A DNA stretch of 13,724 nucleotides, taken from DAINBT01 sp036732785 (GTDB lineage: Bacteria; Planctomycetota; Phycisphaerae; Sedimentisphaerales; SM23-30). The notes beneath the pieces were generated by a model that saw only the letters and a program-made list of their open reading frames with translations, had not been told where the DNA came from and searched no databases. The stretch covers positions 1-13,724 of the forward strand of contig CAZICK010000095.1 in assembly GCA_964537505.1 (NCBI GenBank). Reading direction: 5' to 3'. Position 1 is the stretch's first letter, and the number at the start of each line of letters is the position of its first letter. The position numbers were made by a program, and so were the translations under genes. Shown here piece by piece: positions 7,142-13,707 of the stretch.

Positions 7142-8020
7142 TCAACCATATTGATTCGGGCATTCCTGTTCAACAGCCTGGCGATACAGTTCATGCAGTT
7201 TTTGGTAAACAGGGCCGGGCCTCTCATCGGCGATCTTGTGGGCTTCCACCTGGCGCAGAGGCATCAGTTCCATAATACTGTTGGTCAGGAAAACCTCGGT
7301 TGCTTCGAGCAGGTCTTTTATGACCAATTCGTGCTCTTCACATTCAATGTCGTTTTGCCTGGCCAGTTCGAGAACCACTTTACGGGTGATCCCCGGCAGA
7401 ACGGGAGTATCCAGCGGTGGTGTGAGAAGTTTGTTATTGTGGACGATGAAAACGTTACTGACACAACCTTCAGCCAGCCGATTGGTGGTGGTAAACCACA
7501 GCGCCTCGGCCGTCTTTTTTGTCTGGGCCTCTCTCAGTGCCAACAGCCGCGGCAGAAAATTCAAAACTTTATGTCCGCTGGTAGGGTCGTCGGGATTCTG
7601 CTTGCAGGAGCTGATAATTACGATTGCCCCATAACGATAAAGTTCATTCGGATAAGGGTTCATTTGCCCGGCGGTAATAATCAATGTGTTTTGAGGTTGC
7701 TGATCCTCACCAACGTTTCTGCTCCTTATATTGCCAGATGTGACGGTCAGCCGCAGACGCCCATCCCTGAGCTGGTTGGCCTCGAGCAGCTTGTCGATAG
7801 CAGCGGTCATCTCATCACGTGATTGGGTTATGGTGATATTCAGCGTGGTAGCGGAGCGGAACAGACGGTCCAGATGATCGTCGAGCCGAAACACTTTGCC
7901 GTTATAGCTGCGCATAGTCTCGAACAAGCCCACACCGTGCAGCAGACCGGTATCGTGAACACTGATTTGCGCCTCGTCGGCATCGGCAAGGTTATCGTTG
8001 AGAAATACAAATTCACTCAT
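7142..8020 (-). CDS. pabC: Aminodeoxychorismate lyase (class IV aminotransferase fold)
   Basis: A 292-aa PLP enzyme of fold type IV. The likely reaction releases pyruvate from 4-amino-4-deoxychorismate to give 4-aminobenzoate for folate. Seen: HDTGLLHGVGLFETMR (residues 22-37), the catalytic lysine in SGHKVLNFLPR (Lys151), the cofactor glutamate in AEGCVSNVF (Glu184), TPVLPGITR (205-213) and LTNSIMELMPL near the C-terminus. Sequence alone does not exclude a branched-chain or D-amino-acid aminotransferase, which share the fold. The assignment to PabC rests mainly on the position directly after pabB. The ATG at 8020 starts at the expected family N-terminus but has only a weak ribosome binding site, so translation may depend on the upstream gene. 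The 94-bp gap to pabB holds an interspersed repeat. Confidence 0.85.
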   Translation of the reverse strand: MSEFVFLNDNLADADEAQISVHDTGLLHGVGLFETMRSYNGKVFRLDDHLDRLFRSATTLNITITQSRDEMTAAIDKLLEANQLRDGRLRLTVTSGNIRSRNVGEDQQPQNTLIITAGQMNPYPNELYRYGAIVIISSCKQNPDDPTSGHKVLNFLPRLLALREAQTKKTAEALWFTTTNRLAEGCVSNVFIVHNNKLLTPPLDTPVLPGITRKVVLELARQNDIECEEHELVIKDLLEATEVFLTNSIMELMPLRQVEAHKIADERPGPVYQKLHELYRQAVEQECPNQYG

Positions 8021-8043
8021 AAGATCGATTCAATCCAGGTTAG

Positions 8044-8087
8044 AACAGTTTAACTTTCGCGGCTTTTTTAACACAATTTTCATTCGA
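8044..8087 (-). repeat. Interspersed 44-nt repeat, copy B
   Basis: This is the second copy of the element at 67-110, in the same orientation (37 of 44 positions equal). It fills half of the gap between pabB and pabC, beginning 27 nt past the pabB stop. The element is therefore carried inside a probable operon, which argues against its being a strong terminator. Confidence 0.6.
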
Positions 8088-8114
8088 TTGGCTGGAATGA
8101 TACAGCAAGACCGG

Positions 8115-9530
8115 CTACAAGGCAATAGGTTGTCTTGTACTGGTGGCATAAAGCCCGTGGAGCAGGGCGGCGGCCTTGGCGAGCGTTTCGTCATACTCGG
8201 CTTGCGGATGGCTCTCGGCGACGACTGCGCCGCCGACCTGCAGGTGGGCCTTTTGACCGGCAAGGATGATGGTTCTGATGGCGATGTTGAGTTCCAGGTT
8301 GCCGTCGGGCCCGATCCAGCCGATACTGCCGGTATAAACACTGCGTGCGGTAGGTTCCAGCTCGTCGATAATTTCCATGGCACGAATCTTTGGCGCACCG
8401 GTGATAGACCCGCCGGGAAAGGTGGCCTGTAATATTTGGCCGACCGACGTACCGCCACGCAGATTACCGGCAATGGTAGCGACGGTATGGAAAACGGTTG
8501 GATGCGTCTCGATTGTTCTTTCTTCGAGCACCTTCACCGAGCCCCAGCGGCAGATTCGACCGAGATCATTGCGTTCCAGATCAATGATCATATTCAACTC
8601 GGCCCGGTCCTTTTGGGATTGTTCGAGTTTTTGGCGGTTAGCAAGGTCCTGATCGGCGTTTTCTCCTCGGGCGATGGTTCCTTTGATCGGACGCGTGATG
8701 ATATGATCGCTGCGTTTTGACAGAAAAAGTTCCGGCGAGACGCTGACTATGGCATTGCCGGGCGTTACCAGCAAGGCGGCATAGGCGGCCGGGTTGTAAC
8801 CAGTAAGATATTCGTATAACCCGGCTGGGGCCCCGCTGTAGGGACAGGAAAATCGCTGCGACAGATTCACCTCGTAAATATCGCCTGCCTTAATGTACTC
8901 GATCGCCCGGGTCACCTTGTCCAGGTAGTCGCCGGGTTTGATATTGTGCTGCATTTGTTTGGCTAATTCGGCGGTGGAAACATGCTGGGTCGGGCCGTGC
9001 GATTTTTCGGATGGTTGGGGATGGGCCAGGGCGCTTTGATATAATTGACGCAACTGATTCAGCCGGCGGTGTGGGTTGGTTTTTTGCCCTTCGTATTGCA
9101 GGCCCAGCAGGTAGCCGGTGTTTTTGTCATGGTCCCAGGCCAGGACCGTATCGTAAAAACCAAAACGCAAAAGCGGTAAAGGTATATCATGAACAACCTG
9201 GTTGGGCAGCCGTTCGATATGACGACACAGATCGTAACCGAGATAGCCGACCCAGCCGCCGACAAACGGAACCGGCAGCGGCCCATCTGGAATAAGTCTA
9301 TATTTACCGCACGCCGCATCTAGCAGTTCAAACGGATTACCGCTGGCCGAACTGTCAAAAACCAACGTCTCGCAAGGGTTAAATCCCAAATAACTGTAGC
9401 GACAGACGCCGGTGGGTGAAAAGTCACCCAGTACGAAATACTCTCTATGCGAACTCAGATACGCCATCGAGCTTGGCAGAGATGGTATCTTGTCAATCTG
9501 TTCGGTTATCAGTTTAACTGTTTTGGTCAT
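8115..9530 (-). CDS. pabB: Aminodeoxychorismate synthase component I
   Basis: A 471-aa cytoplasmic enzyme of the chorismate-binding family. With a PabA glutaminase it converts chorismate to 4-amino-4-deoxychorismate. Seen: the N-terminal VGGWVGYLGYDLCRHIE segment (90-106), GDIYEVNLSQRF (216-227), PIKGTIARG (281-289), ELNMIIDLERNDLGR (311-325), HTVATIAGNL (348-357), and FPGGSITGAPK (371-381) followed by RSVYTGSIGW. The lysine in PIKGT (Lys283) separates PabB from anthranilate synthase TrpE, which has alanine there. No glutaminase domain is fused and none is encoded in the window. The start at 9530 has only GGA six bases upstream. It heads the pabB-pabC operon and is divergent from the sulfatase gene. 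Confidence 0.95.
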   Translation of the reverse strand: MTKTVKLITEQIDKIPSLPSSMAYLSSHREYFVLGDFSPTGVCRYSYLGFNPCETLVFDSSASGNPFELLDAACGKYRLIPDGPLPVPFVGGWVGYLGYDLCRHIERLPNQVVHDIPLPLLRFGFYDTVLAWDHDKNTGYLLGLQYEGQKTNPHRRLNQLRQLYQSALAHPQPSEKSHGPTQHVSTAELAKQMQHNIKPGDYLDKVTRAIEYIKAGDIYEVNLSQRFSCPYSGAPAGLYEYLTGYNPAAYAALLVTPGNAIVSVSPELFLSKRSDHIITRPIKGTIARGENADQDLANRQKLEQSQKDRAELNMIIDLERNDLGRICRWGSVKVLEERTIETHPTVFHTVATIAGNLRGGTSVGQILQATFPGGSITGAPKIRAMEIIDELEPTARSVYTGSIGWIGPDGNLELNIAIRTIILAGQKAHLQVGGAVVAESHPQAEYDETLAKAAALLHGLYATSTRQPIAL

Positions 9531-9621
9531 CGAAAATCCAGATGATTACTGTCCTGCCTGCAGGCACACCGACCCCGAATATAGCATTAACCGGCCCAAA
9601 ATGGAATACCAAAGTAGCTTC

Positions 9622-9627
9622 ATTATA
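9622..9627 (-). promoter_or_regulatory. Predicted -10 box for pabB
   Basis: A perfect TATAAT on the minus strand lies about 92 bp upstream of the pabB start. No convincing -35 was found at 16-18 bp spacing. The resulting leader would contain the 12-bp palindrome TGCCTGCAGGCA (9555-9566), a possible operator or hairpin. Confidence 0.35.
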
Positions 9628-9641
9628 CTTGCTCTGTGGGC

Positions 9642-9670
9642 TTGCCGCTAAAACAGTTTTCGAGTAAACT
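9642..9670 (+). promoter_or_regulatory. Predicted promoter for the sulfatase gene
   Basis: TTGCCG (9642-9647) and TAAACT (9665-9670) are 17 bp apart, each matching the sigma-70 hexamers at four positions. A start near 9677 would place the first in-frame ATG (9683) almost at the RNA 5' end, which supports using the later ATG at 9716. Confidence 0.35.
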
Positions 9671-9715
9671 TAAATCTGCTGGATGGATACTTTATCTGAG
9701 ATATGGAGAAATCAA

Positions 9716-11230
9716 ATGCCGACAGACCAACGCATCGAACATACCGATAAGTCCGGGAAAACCCGTTCTATTGACCGGCGGAATTTCATGAAAACCACAG
9801 CGGGTGGAGCTTTGGGGGTGATTGGTACACTGTCAACAAGTTGCTTTGCCCCGGCAAGATCGCACCGAGCCCCCGGCAAACGGCCCAATATTCTCTTTGC
9901 CATCGCCGACGACTGGTCCTGGCCCCATGCCGGCATAGCCGGCGACCGGGTGGTCAAGACCCCCACTTTTGATCGCATAGCCCGGGAAGGCGTATTGTTT
10001 ACCAATGCTTATGTCGCCGCTCCTTCCTGCACCCCTTCACGTGGGGCGATTTTGACGGGTCAGTGGCACTGGCGATTGGATGAAGGGGTGAACCTGTGGA
10101 GCACCCTGCCGGCCAAGTTCGATGTGTATCCTGACATGTTGGAAAACGCCGGTTATTACGTCGGCTTCACACGCAAGGGTTGGGGCCCCGGACGTGATGA
10201 AGCGGCCGGACGCACACGCAATCCAGCCGGGAACAGTTACAAAAACTTCGAAACCTTTCTGCAGGCCCGGCCCAACGATGAGCCATTCTGTTTCTGGTTC
10301 GGCAGCTATGATCCGCATCGGGGCTACAAATGGCTTTCCGGCGTACAAAGTGGTATGAAACCGCAAGATGTTAAAGTTCCCGCGCCACTGCCGGACAGTG
10401 AAAATGTACGAAATGATATTTGCGATTACTACCTGATGGTGCAGCGTTTCGACCGTGAACTCGGCGAGATTATCAAAACCATCGAACAAAACGGCTGGCT
10501 GGACAATACCATCGTCGTGATCACCGGCGATAACGGTATGCCTTTCCCGCGTTGTAAGAGCAATCTCTACGATCTGGGCACGAATGTACCGCTGGCGGTG
10601 CGCTGGCCGGCAAACGTGACCGGCGGGCGAGTGGTGAAAGATTTCATCAGCCTTACCGACCTGGCGCCGACGTTTCTGGAATTGGCCGGCCTTAAGCCTA
10701 CAGATGAGATGACCGGAAGGAGCTTCCTCGATATTTTGCTTTCGAATAAGTCCGGCCTTGTTGACCCTGCGCGCGACCATGTCCTGACCGGCAAAGAACG
10801 CCACACACTCGGCCAGGAAACCGGCCCAGGCGGTTACCCCTGCCGGGCCATCCGCACACATGATTTTCTTTACATACGCAATTTCGAGCCTGACCGCTGG
10901 CCGGCCGGCCATCCCGAAAGCTACCGTGACATCGACGGTTCTCCCACCAAAAAATATATGATGGACCATCGCGACGAACCGCAGGTTACAGGGCTATTCC
11001 ATTTGGCTTTCGATAAACGCCCGGCCGAGGAACTCTACGATTTGAAGAAAGACCCTGATCAGCTCCATAACGTCGCCGCGAAGCCACAGTACGCCCAGAC
11101 AAAGGCCAAACTTTCCGCCGCACTTACCGCCGAACTCAAAGCCACCGCCGACCCACGCATCCTCGGCACCGCCGATGTCTTTGAAACCTATCCCTACTAT
11201 GGCAGTGGTGGTGGCCAAAAGAAAAAATAG
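9716..11230 (+). CDS. Tat-exported type I sulfatase
   Basis: A 504-aa formylglycine-dependent sulfatase that hydrolyses sulfate esters or sulfamates, probably on sulfated polysaccharide. The N-terminus has a twin-arginine signal, DRRNFMKTTAGGALGVIGTL (residues 20-39), followed by TSC, a poor lipobox. The core shows AIADDWSWPH (metal-binding Asp65 and Asp66), the maturation motif CTPSRGAILTG with Cys105 as the predicted formylglycine, GFTRKGWGPG (Lys154), SYDPHRGY (Asp199, His201) and TGDNGMPF (Asp272, Asn273). The pattern resembles the heparan N-sulfatase-like subgroup common in planctomycetes, but the substrate cannot be read from sequence. Cysteine rather than serine in the motif implies an anaerobic-type or FGE maturase elsewhere. 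ATG 9716 has GGAG seven bases upstream; 9683 lacks one. The protein ends in a short Gly/Lys-rich tail. It is convergent with queE, 6 bp away. Confidence 0.92.
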   Translation: MPTDQRIEHTDKSGKTRSIDRRNFMKTTAGGALGVIGTLSTSCFAPARSHRAPGKRPNILFAIADDWSWPHAGIAGDRVVKTPTFDRIAREGVLFTNAYVAAPSCTPSRGAILTGQWHWRLDEGVNLWSTLPAKFDVYPDMLENAGYYVGFTRKGWGPGRDEAAGRTRNPAGNSYKNFETFLQARPNDEPFCFWFGSYDPHRGYKWLSGVQSGMKPQDVKVPAPLPDSENVRNDICDYYLMVQRFDRELGEIIKTIEQNGWLDNTIVVITGDNGMPFPRCKSNLYDLGTNVPLAVRWPANVTGGRVVKDFISLTDLAPTFLELAGLKPTDEMTGRSFLDILLSNKSGLVDPARDHVLTGKERHTLGQETGPGGYPCRAIRTHDFLYIRNFEPDRWPAGHPESYRDIDGSPTKKYMMDHRDEPQVTGLFHLAFDKRPAEELYDLKKDPDQLHNVAAKPQYAQTKAKLSAALTAELKATADPRILGTADVFETYPYYGSGGGQKKK

Positions 11231-11236
11231 CCCCTT

Positions 11237-11914
11237 TTATCTTCTTCGACGGTTGCCCCATAGTTCTATTTGCAGGCGTGGGCAGTAGCGAAAACCTTTA
11301 TCGATACACATTTGAGCTATACGCGGACCGAGGCGGTTGTGCTCGGTTTTGGTGCGGGCCTGGGGCATGAGTAATATCTTATTTTTATCAATGTTATGCA
11401 ATTGGTTCAGTAGCTCGTCTATCTCAGCAAGGTCGGATTCCTCTTCAACTACGAATTTCAGTTGATAGTCATAGCGATCTATGAAGCTCTCAATGGAGCT
11501 TATATTGAGTCGTCGCTGCTGGTGAGACTGAACGTCAGGACCATCGGGCGGCGTTGAGTTCGAAAGTTTGGGACTGATGCTGATCAGGTCACAGATAATT
11601 TCGCGGAATTGGGTAGCTGATGTTTCCACCGTAATGTGTATGCCCCGCCGGTTCAGTTCCCGCAGAAAATCAGGCAGGGCGGGCGCGATCAGCGGTTCGC
11701 CGCCGGTGACCACTACGTATGGGCAGTCATAAGTTTCAACCTGGGCCAATATCCGGTCAATTGTCATTGGCTTGCCCTGTGATGTTTGCAGTGCGTAGGG
11801 AGTATCGCACCATCGGCAACGCAGATCGCAGCCCGCCAGGCGAACAAACACCGATGGCACACCGCCGTATCGGCCTTCACCCTGTATCGAATAAAATATC
11901 TCGCTGACGTTCAA
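11237..11914 (-). CDS. queE: 7-carboxy-7-deazaguanine synthase
   Basis: A 225-aa radical-SAM enzyme that turns 6-carboxytetrahydropterin into 7-carboxy-7-deazaguanine, the ring-contraction step of queuosine synthesis. Seen: FYSIQGEGRYGGVPSVFVRL (residues 7-26), the cluster motif CDLRCRWCDTPYA (Cys29, Cys33, Cys36) and the SAM-binding VTGGEPL. The frame is open to an ATG at 12043, but that would overlap queC by 79 nt and add 43 residues without family counterpart. The TTG at 11914 is preferred: AGGGA lies six bases upstream and NVSEIFYSIQGEG is the usual family N-terminus. It follows queC by 50 bp on the same strand, so the two are probably one transcript. Confidence 0.94.
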   Translation of the reverse strand: MNVSEIFYSIQGEGRYGGVPSVFVRLAGCDLRCRWCDTPYALQTSQGKPMTIDRILAQVETYDCPYVVVTGGEPLIAPALPDFLRELNRRGIHITVETSATQFREIICDLISISPKLSNSTPPDGPDVQSHQQRRLNISSIESFIDRYDYQLKFVVEEESDLAEIDELLNQLHNIDKNKILLMPQARTKTEHNRLGPRIAQMCIDKGFRYCPRLQIELWGNRRRR

Positions 11915-11964
11915 TTTGTATCCCTGAACGTTATGAATTCTGTTTTGCCTGAATAACAGGTTTG

Positions 11965-12687
11965 CTATTTGGGTACGTATTTTATGGGATCCTGCATGTT
12001 CGCCTCGGCGAAGCCCTTCAGGCGAAACAGGCAGGAATCGCATCGGCCGCAGGCGCGACCTTGCTCATCGGGATCGTAGCAACTGTGGGTTAGTGAGTAA
12101 TCCAAACCTAATTGTTTACCTGCTCGGATGATTTCCCCCTTGGTCAAAAACAGCAGCGGCGCATGGATTTTGAAACAGTCCTGTCCTTCAATGGCGGCCT
12201 TGGTAGCTACATTGGCGAGCCTCTCGAAAGCGGTAATAAAATCGGCCCGGCAGTCGGGATAACCGCTGTAATCGACCGCGTTGACCCCGATAAAGATATC
12301 GAAAGCGCCGACCACCTCCGCCCAGGCCAGACCCAGCGACAGCAAAATCGTATTACGGGCCGGCACATAAGTCGGCGGTATCCCCCCGGCAGGGGTATCG
12401 CAGGCTGATTGAGCTTTCGGTACGGACAAATCACCGGTCAGGGCCGATCCGCCAAAGCAGCGTAAGTCCAATTTACTGATCTTGTGTTCGGCAACTTTCA
12501 GACTCTGGGCCACCCTCCCGGCTGCGGCAATCTCGCAGGAATGCCGCTGGCCGTAAGAAACCGTCAGGGCGTAGCATTCAAACCCCTCAGACCGGGCGAT
12601 AGCCGCGGTGGTATAGGAGTCCAGCCCGCCGCTGAGCAGAACAACAGCCTTGGCAGTCGTGGTGGAGGTTGTTGATTGTCTTGCCAT
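11965..12687 (-). CDS. queC: 7-cyano-7-deazaguanine (preQ0) synthase
   Basis: A 240-aa ATP-dependent enzyme that converts 7-carboxy-7-deazaguanine and ammonia to preQ0. Seen: the PP-loop SGGLDS (residues 19-24), SYGQRHSCE (44-52), VPARNTILLSLGLAWAE (108-124), GVNAVDYSGYPDCR (134-147), and the zinc site formed by Cys203, Cys213, Cys216 and Cys219 in CYDP and CGRCDSC. Length and motif order are normal for the family. The start at 12687 has GGAG six bases upstream. A perfect TATAAT lies about 70 bp upstream on this strand. It is first in the queC-queE operon and divergent from queF, so the three queuosine genes share one 221-bp regulatory gap. Confidence 0.96.
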   Translation of the reverse strand: MARQSTTSTTTAKAVVLLSGGLDSYTTAAIARSEGFECYALTVSYGQRHSCEIAAAGRVAQSLKVAEHKISKLDLRCFGGSALTGDLSVPKAQSACDTPAGGIPPTYVPARNTILLSLGLAWAEVVGAFDIFIGVNAVDYSGYPDCRADFITAFERLANVATKAAIEGQDCFKIHAPLLFLTKGEIIRAGKQLGLDYSLTHSCYDPDEQGRACGRCDSCLFRLKGFAEANMQDPIKYVPK

Positions 12688-12725
12688 GTTCGACTCCGCA
12701 GATTAAGATACATCAAAGCTATAAA

Positions 12726-12752
12726 CCGCCAGATCATCCGTTCGGGCGGAAC
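12726..12752 (-). promoter_or_regulatory. Possible structured leader of queC
   Basis: On the minus-strand RNA, GTTC (12752-12749) can pair with GAAC (12743-12740). The loop CGCCC between them can pair with the downstream GGCGG (12730-12726), giving a small H-type pseudoknot topology. The C/G-rich arms could instead form one simple hairpin. This is the general shape of preQ1-I riboswitches, but the A-rich tail of that class is absent, and the predicted transcript would start at or inside the first arm. Weak evidence. Confidence 0.22.
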
Positions 12753-12757
12753 CAGAT

Positions 12758-12763
12758 ATTATA
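12758..12763 (-). promoter_or_regulatory. Predicted -10 box for queC
   Basis: A perfect TATAAT read on the minus strand, about 70 bp upstream of the queC start. No strong -35 was found at the usual spacing. The upstream flank contains the 20-nt dispersed repeat. Confidence 0.4.
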
Positions 12764-12784
12764 CTCGTGACGATTGAGTTTTCG

Positions 12785-12804
12785 CTTACGCGGCTCTACG
12801 TGTC
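12785..12804 (-). repeat. 20-nt dispersed repeat, copy 2
   Basis: This is the exact reverse complement of 7091-7110. It lies between the predicted -10 boxes of the divergent queC and queF genes. The flanking GCGAAAA on the minus strand extends the match after one mismatch. Confidence 0.7.
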
Positions 12805-12872
12805 CCGTTTTTTATTATGTATTTACTTATCCTGAAAACCTTTACAATTGGCCCTGCCAGGAACCCATTGGG

Positions 12873-12878
12873 TATAAT
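12873..12878 (+). promoter_or_regulatory. Predicted -10 box for queF
   Basis: A perfect TATAAT 31 bp before the queF start codon. TTGGCC (12848-12853) is a possible -35, but at a long 19-bp spacing. The leader would be only about 24 nt, too short for a riboswitch. Confidence 0.45.
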
Positions 12879-12908
12879 ATACCGCTTAACAGGAGAATAA
12901 ACAAGGAT

Positions 12909-13256
12909 ATGACTAACCAGATAAAATTGGAAACCTTTGCCAATCCTCAGCCGTCACGCGATTACGAGATCGAAATAGACTGTCCAGAGTTCACCAGCCT
13001 ATGTCCCAAAACCGGACAACCCGATTTCGGCACTATTATTATCCGCTACTGCCCGGACAAGGAATGCATTGAACTGAAATCGCTCAAGATATACTTACAG
13101 GGTTATCGGAACAAGGGCATTTTTTACGAGGCGGTAATAAACGAGATTATCGACGATCTGGTAGCGGCGTGTCGGCCACGGAAAATGATCGTAAAAGGCG
13201 AGTTTAAGGTTCGCGGCGGGATCACCACCACCGTGACGGTGGAATACCCGGGTTAG
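12909..13256 (+). CDS. queF: NADPH-dependent 7-cyano-7-deazaguanine (preQ0) reductase
   Basis: A 115-aa type I (short) QueF that reduces the nitrile of preQ0 to preQ1, which commits the pathway to tRNA queuosine. Seen: CPEFTSLCPKTGQPDFGTI (residues 25-43) with the nucleophilic Cys32 and Asp39, LKSLKIYLQGYRNKG (56-70), FYE (72-74) and VRGGITTTVTVEY (101-113). The Bacillus enzyme has His where this one has Tyr73, next to the conserved Glu74; as remembered, FYE occurs in other type I QueFs, so activity is not in doubt. The frame is open upstream to 12774, but the ATG at 12909 is where the family begins. AGGAG lies 13 bases upstream, a long spacing. QueF presence indicates queuosine rather than a DNA 7-deazaguanine modification system. 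Confidence 0.94.
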   Translation: MTNQIKLETFANPQPSRDYEIEIDCPEFTSLCPKTGQPDFGTIIIRYCPDKECIELKSLKIYLQGYRNKGIFYEAVINEIIDDLVAACRPRKMIVKGEFKVRGGITTTVTVEYPG

Positions 13257-13461
13257 AACATACGGGGGCTGCGTCAAAAAGTCGATATTCACGTCTAAAA
13301 ATGCTGCTGTAGTGCTGGAATCAACGTTTCTCAAGCCCTGGCGTCATAATAGTGGGAAATCCTATGCGGCGAAACAGGGCCTACCGAATTAGGTCGGCGC
13401 AGAAAAAAAGCGAGAGAAAGGGGAGTGTCTCTCTCTCTCTCTCGCCCAAAGGAGGAGGAAA
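13257..13461 (+). other. Intergenic region with a candidate structured leader RNA
   Basis: No protein family is recognisable here. A CATAAT box (13345-13350) could start an RNA near 13357. That RNA would have an outer stem TGCG/CGCA (13365-13368 with 13398-13401) enclosing an inner stem GGCCTA/TAGGTC (13378-13383 with 13390-13395). A purine-rich one-sided loop (GCGAAACAG) separates the stems, and an A-rich linker follows. A second hairpin pairs 13410-13417 with 13438-13445. It ends just before a very strong ribosome binding site. The layout (aptamer-like part, switching hairpin, ribosome binding site) resembles a riboswitch or attenuator. The GGCGAAAC...GGCGCAGA arrangement loosely recalls GEMM RNAs but does not match their consensus. 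Confidence 0.35.
13428..13443 (+). repeat. (TC)8 microsatellite before a ribosome binding site
   Basis: Eight TC units end about 5 bp before AAAGGAGGAGG. The 3' half pairs with the upstream GCGAGAGA to form an 8-bp stem that GU pairs can extend. The same tract is complementary to the ribosome binding site itself. Tracts of this kind are prone to slip in length. Confidence 0.85.
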
Positions 13462-13578
13462 ATGTCATACTTAACCGGTATAACCGGTCCAATCCTCTTA
13501 CATAGTACACCAAAACTCACCAAAAGCAAGATAAAAAAAATAAAAATTTTAAAAATATTTTTTGTCGCGATTTGCTGA
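13462..13578 (+). CDS. Candidate 38-aa small ORF of unknown function
   Basis: ATG at 13462 opens a 38-codon frame ending with TGA at 13576-13578. The ribosome binding site (AGGAGGAGG, followed by two to three A before the ATG) is the strongest in the window. The peptide begins MSYLTGITGPILLHS, is lysine-rich in the middle and ends in a short hydrophobic run KIFFVAIC. No family is recognised. The second half is coded by an A/T-rich tract unlike the other genes, so the real product may be a leader peptide, or the ORF may be a decayed gene start. Its place behind a possible structured leader is the main reason to take it seriously. Confidence 0.35.
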   Translation: MSYLTGITGPILLHSTPKLTKSKIKKIKILKIFFVAIC

Positions 13579-13590
13579 TCAATATTTTAT

Positions 13591-13688
13591 GTTGTTGGAA
13601 TTGTTGTAAGTGCTTATTTTACGTTGTTGGAAATTGTTGTAAGTGCTTATTTTGCGTTGCTGGAATTGCTGTAAGTGCTTATTTTTGC
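13591..13688 (+). repeat. Three tandem repeats of 32-33 bp
   Basis: Copies lie at 13591-13622, 13623-13655 and 13656-13688. Each reads GTTGyTGGAA, then (A)TTGyTGTAAGTGCTTATTTT and a two- or three-base joint. Within each unit TTGTTG occurs twice; in copy 3 both are TTGCTG, so the two internal sites changed together. Each unit also holds TAAG-TG-CTTA, a short inverted repeat. The array lies in AT-rich DNA beyond the small ORF. Spacing near three helical turns suits a protein-binding array, but no function can be assigned. Confidence 0.85.
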
Positions 13689-13689
13689 G

Positions 13690-13707
13690 TAACGATTATA
13701 ACGATTA
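13690..13707 (+). repeat. Perfect 9-bp direct repeat
   Basis: TAACGATTA occurs twice head to tail immediately after the 33-bp array. GGTAAGA then occurs twice (13708-13714 and 13717-13723). An ATG at 13714 near the edge has no supporting ribosome binding site, so no gene start is called. Confidence 0.7.

Noticed and set aside
7151..7822. A 223-codon plus-strand open frame antisense to pabC
   Set aside because: PabC motifs account for the region; the antisense product shows no family features.
10037..10969. A 310-codon minus-strand open frame antisense to the sulfatase
   Set aside because: The sulfatase frame has clear catalytic motifs; the antisense protein has none and no ribosome binding site was seen.
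12688..12757. Standard preQ1-I riboswitch upstream of queC
   Set aside because: The stem-loop geometry is partly right, but the class-specific A-rich tail is absent and the predicted transcript start cuts the first arm.
11237..13256. 7-deazaguanine DNA modification (dpd-type) system
   Set aside because: QueC and QueE could feed such a system, but QueF makes preQ1 for tRNA and no DpdA-like transglycosylase or restriction gene is in the window.
13357..13410. c-di-GMP-I (GEMM) riboswitch
   Set aside because: The order GGC-AAAC, hairpin, CGCA, A-rich, GC is loosely similar, but the GNRA tetraloop and the second conserved hairpin of that class are missing. Kept only as an unclassified structured leader.
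13591..13688. CRISPR array
   Set aside because: The three units are directly contiguous, with no unique spacers, and no cas gene is nearby.
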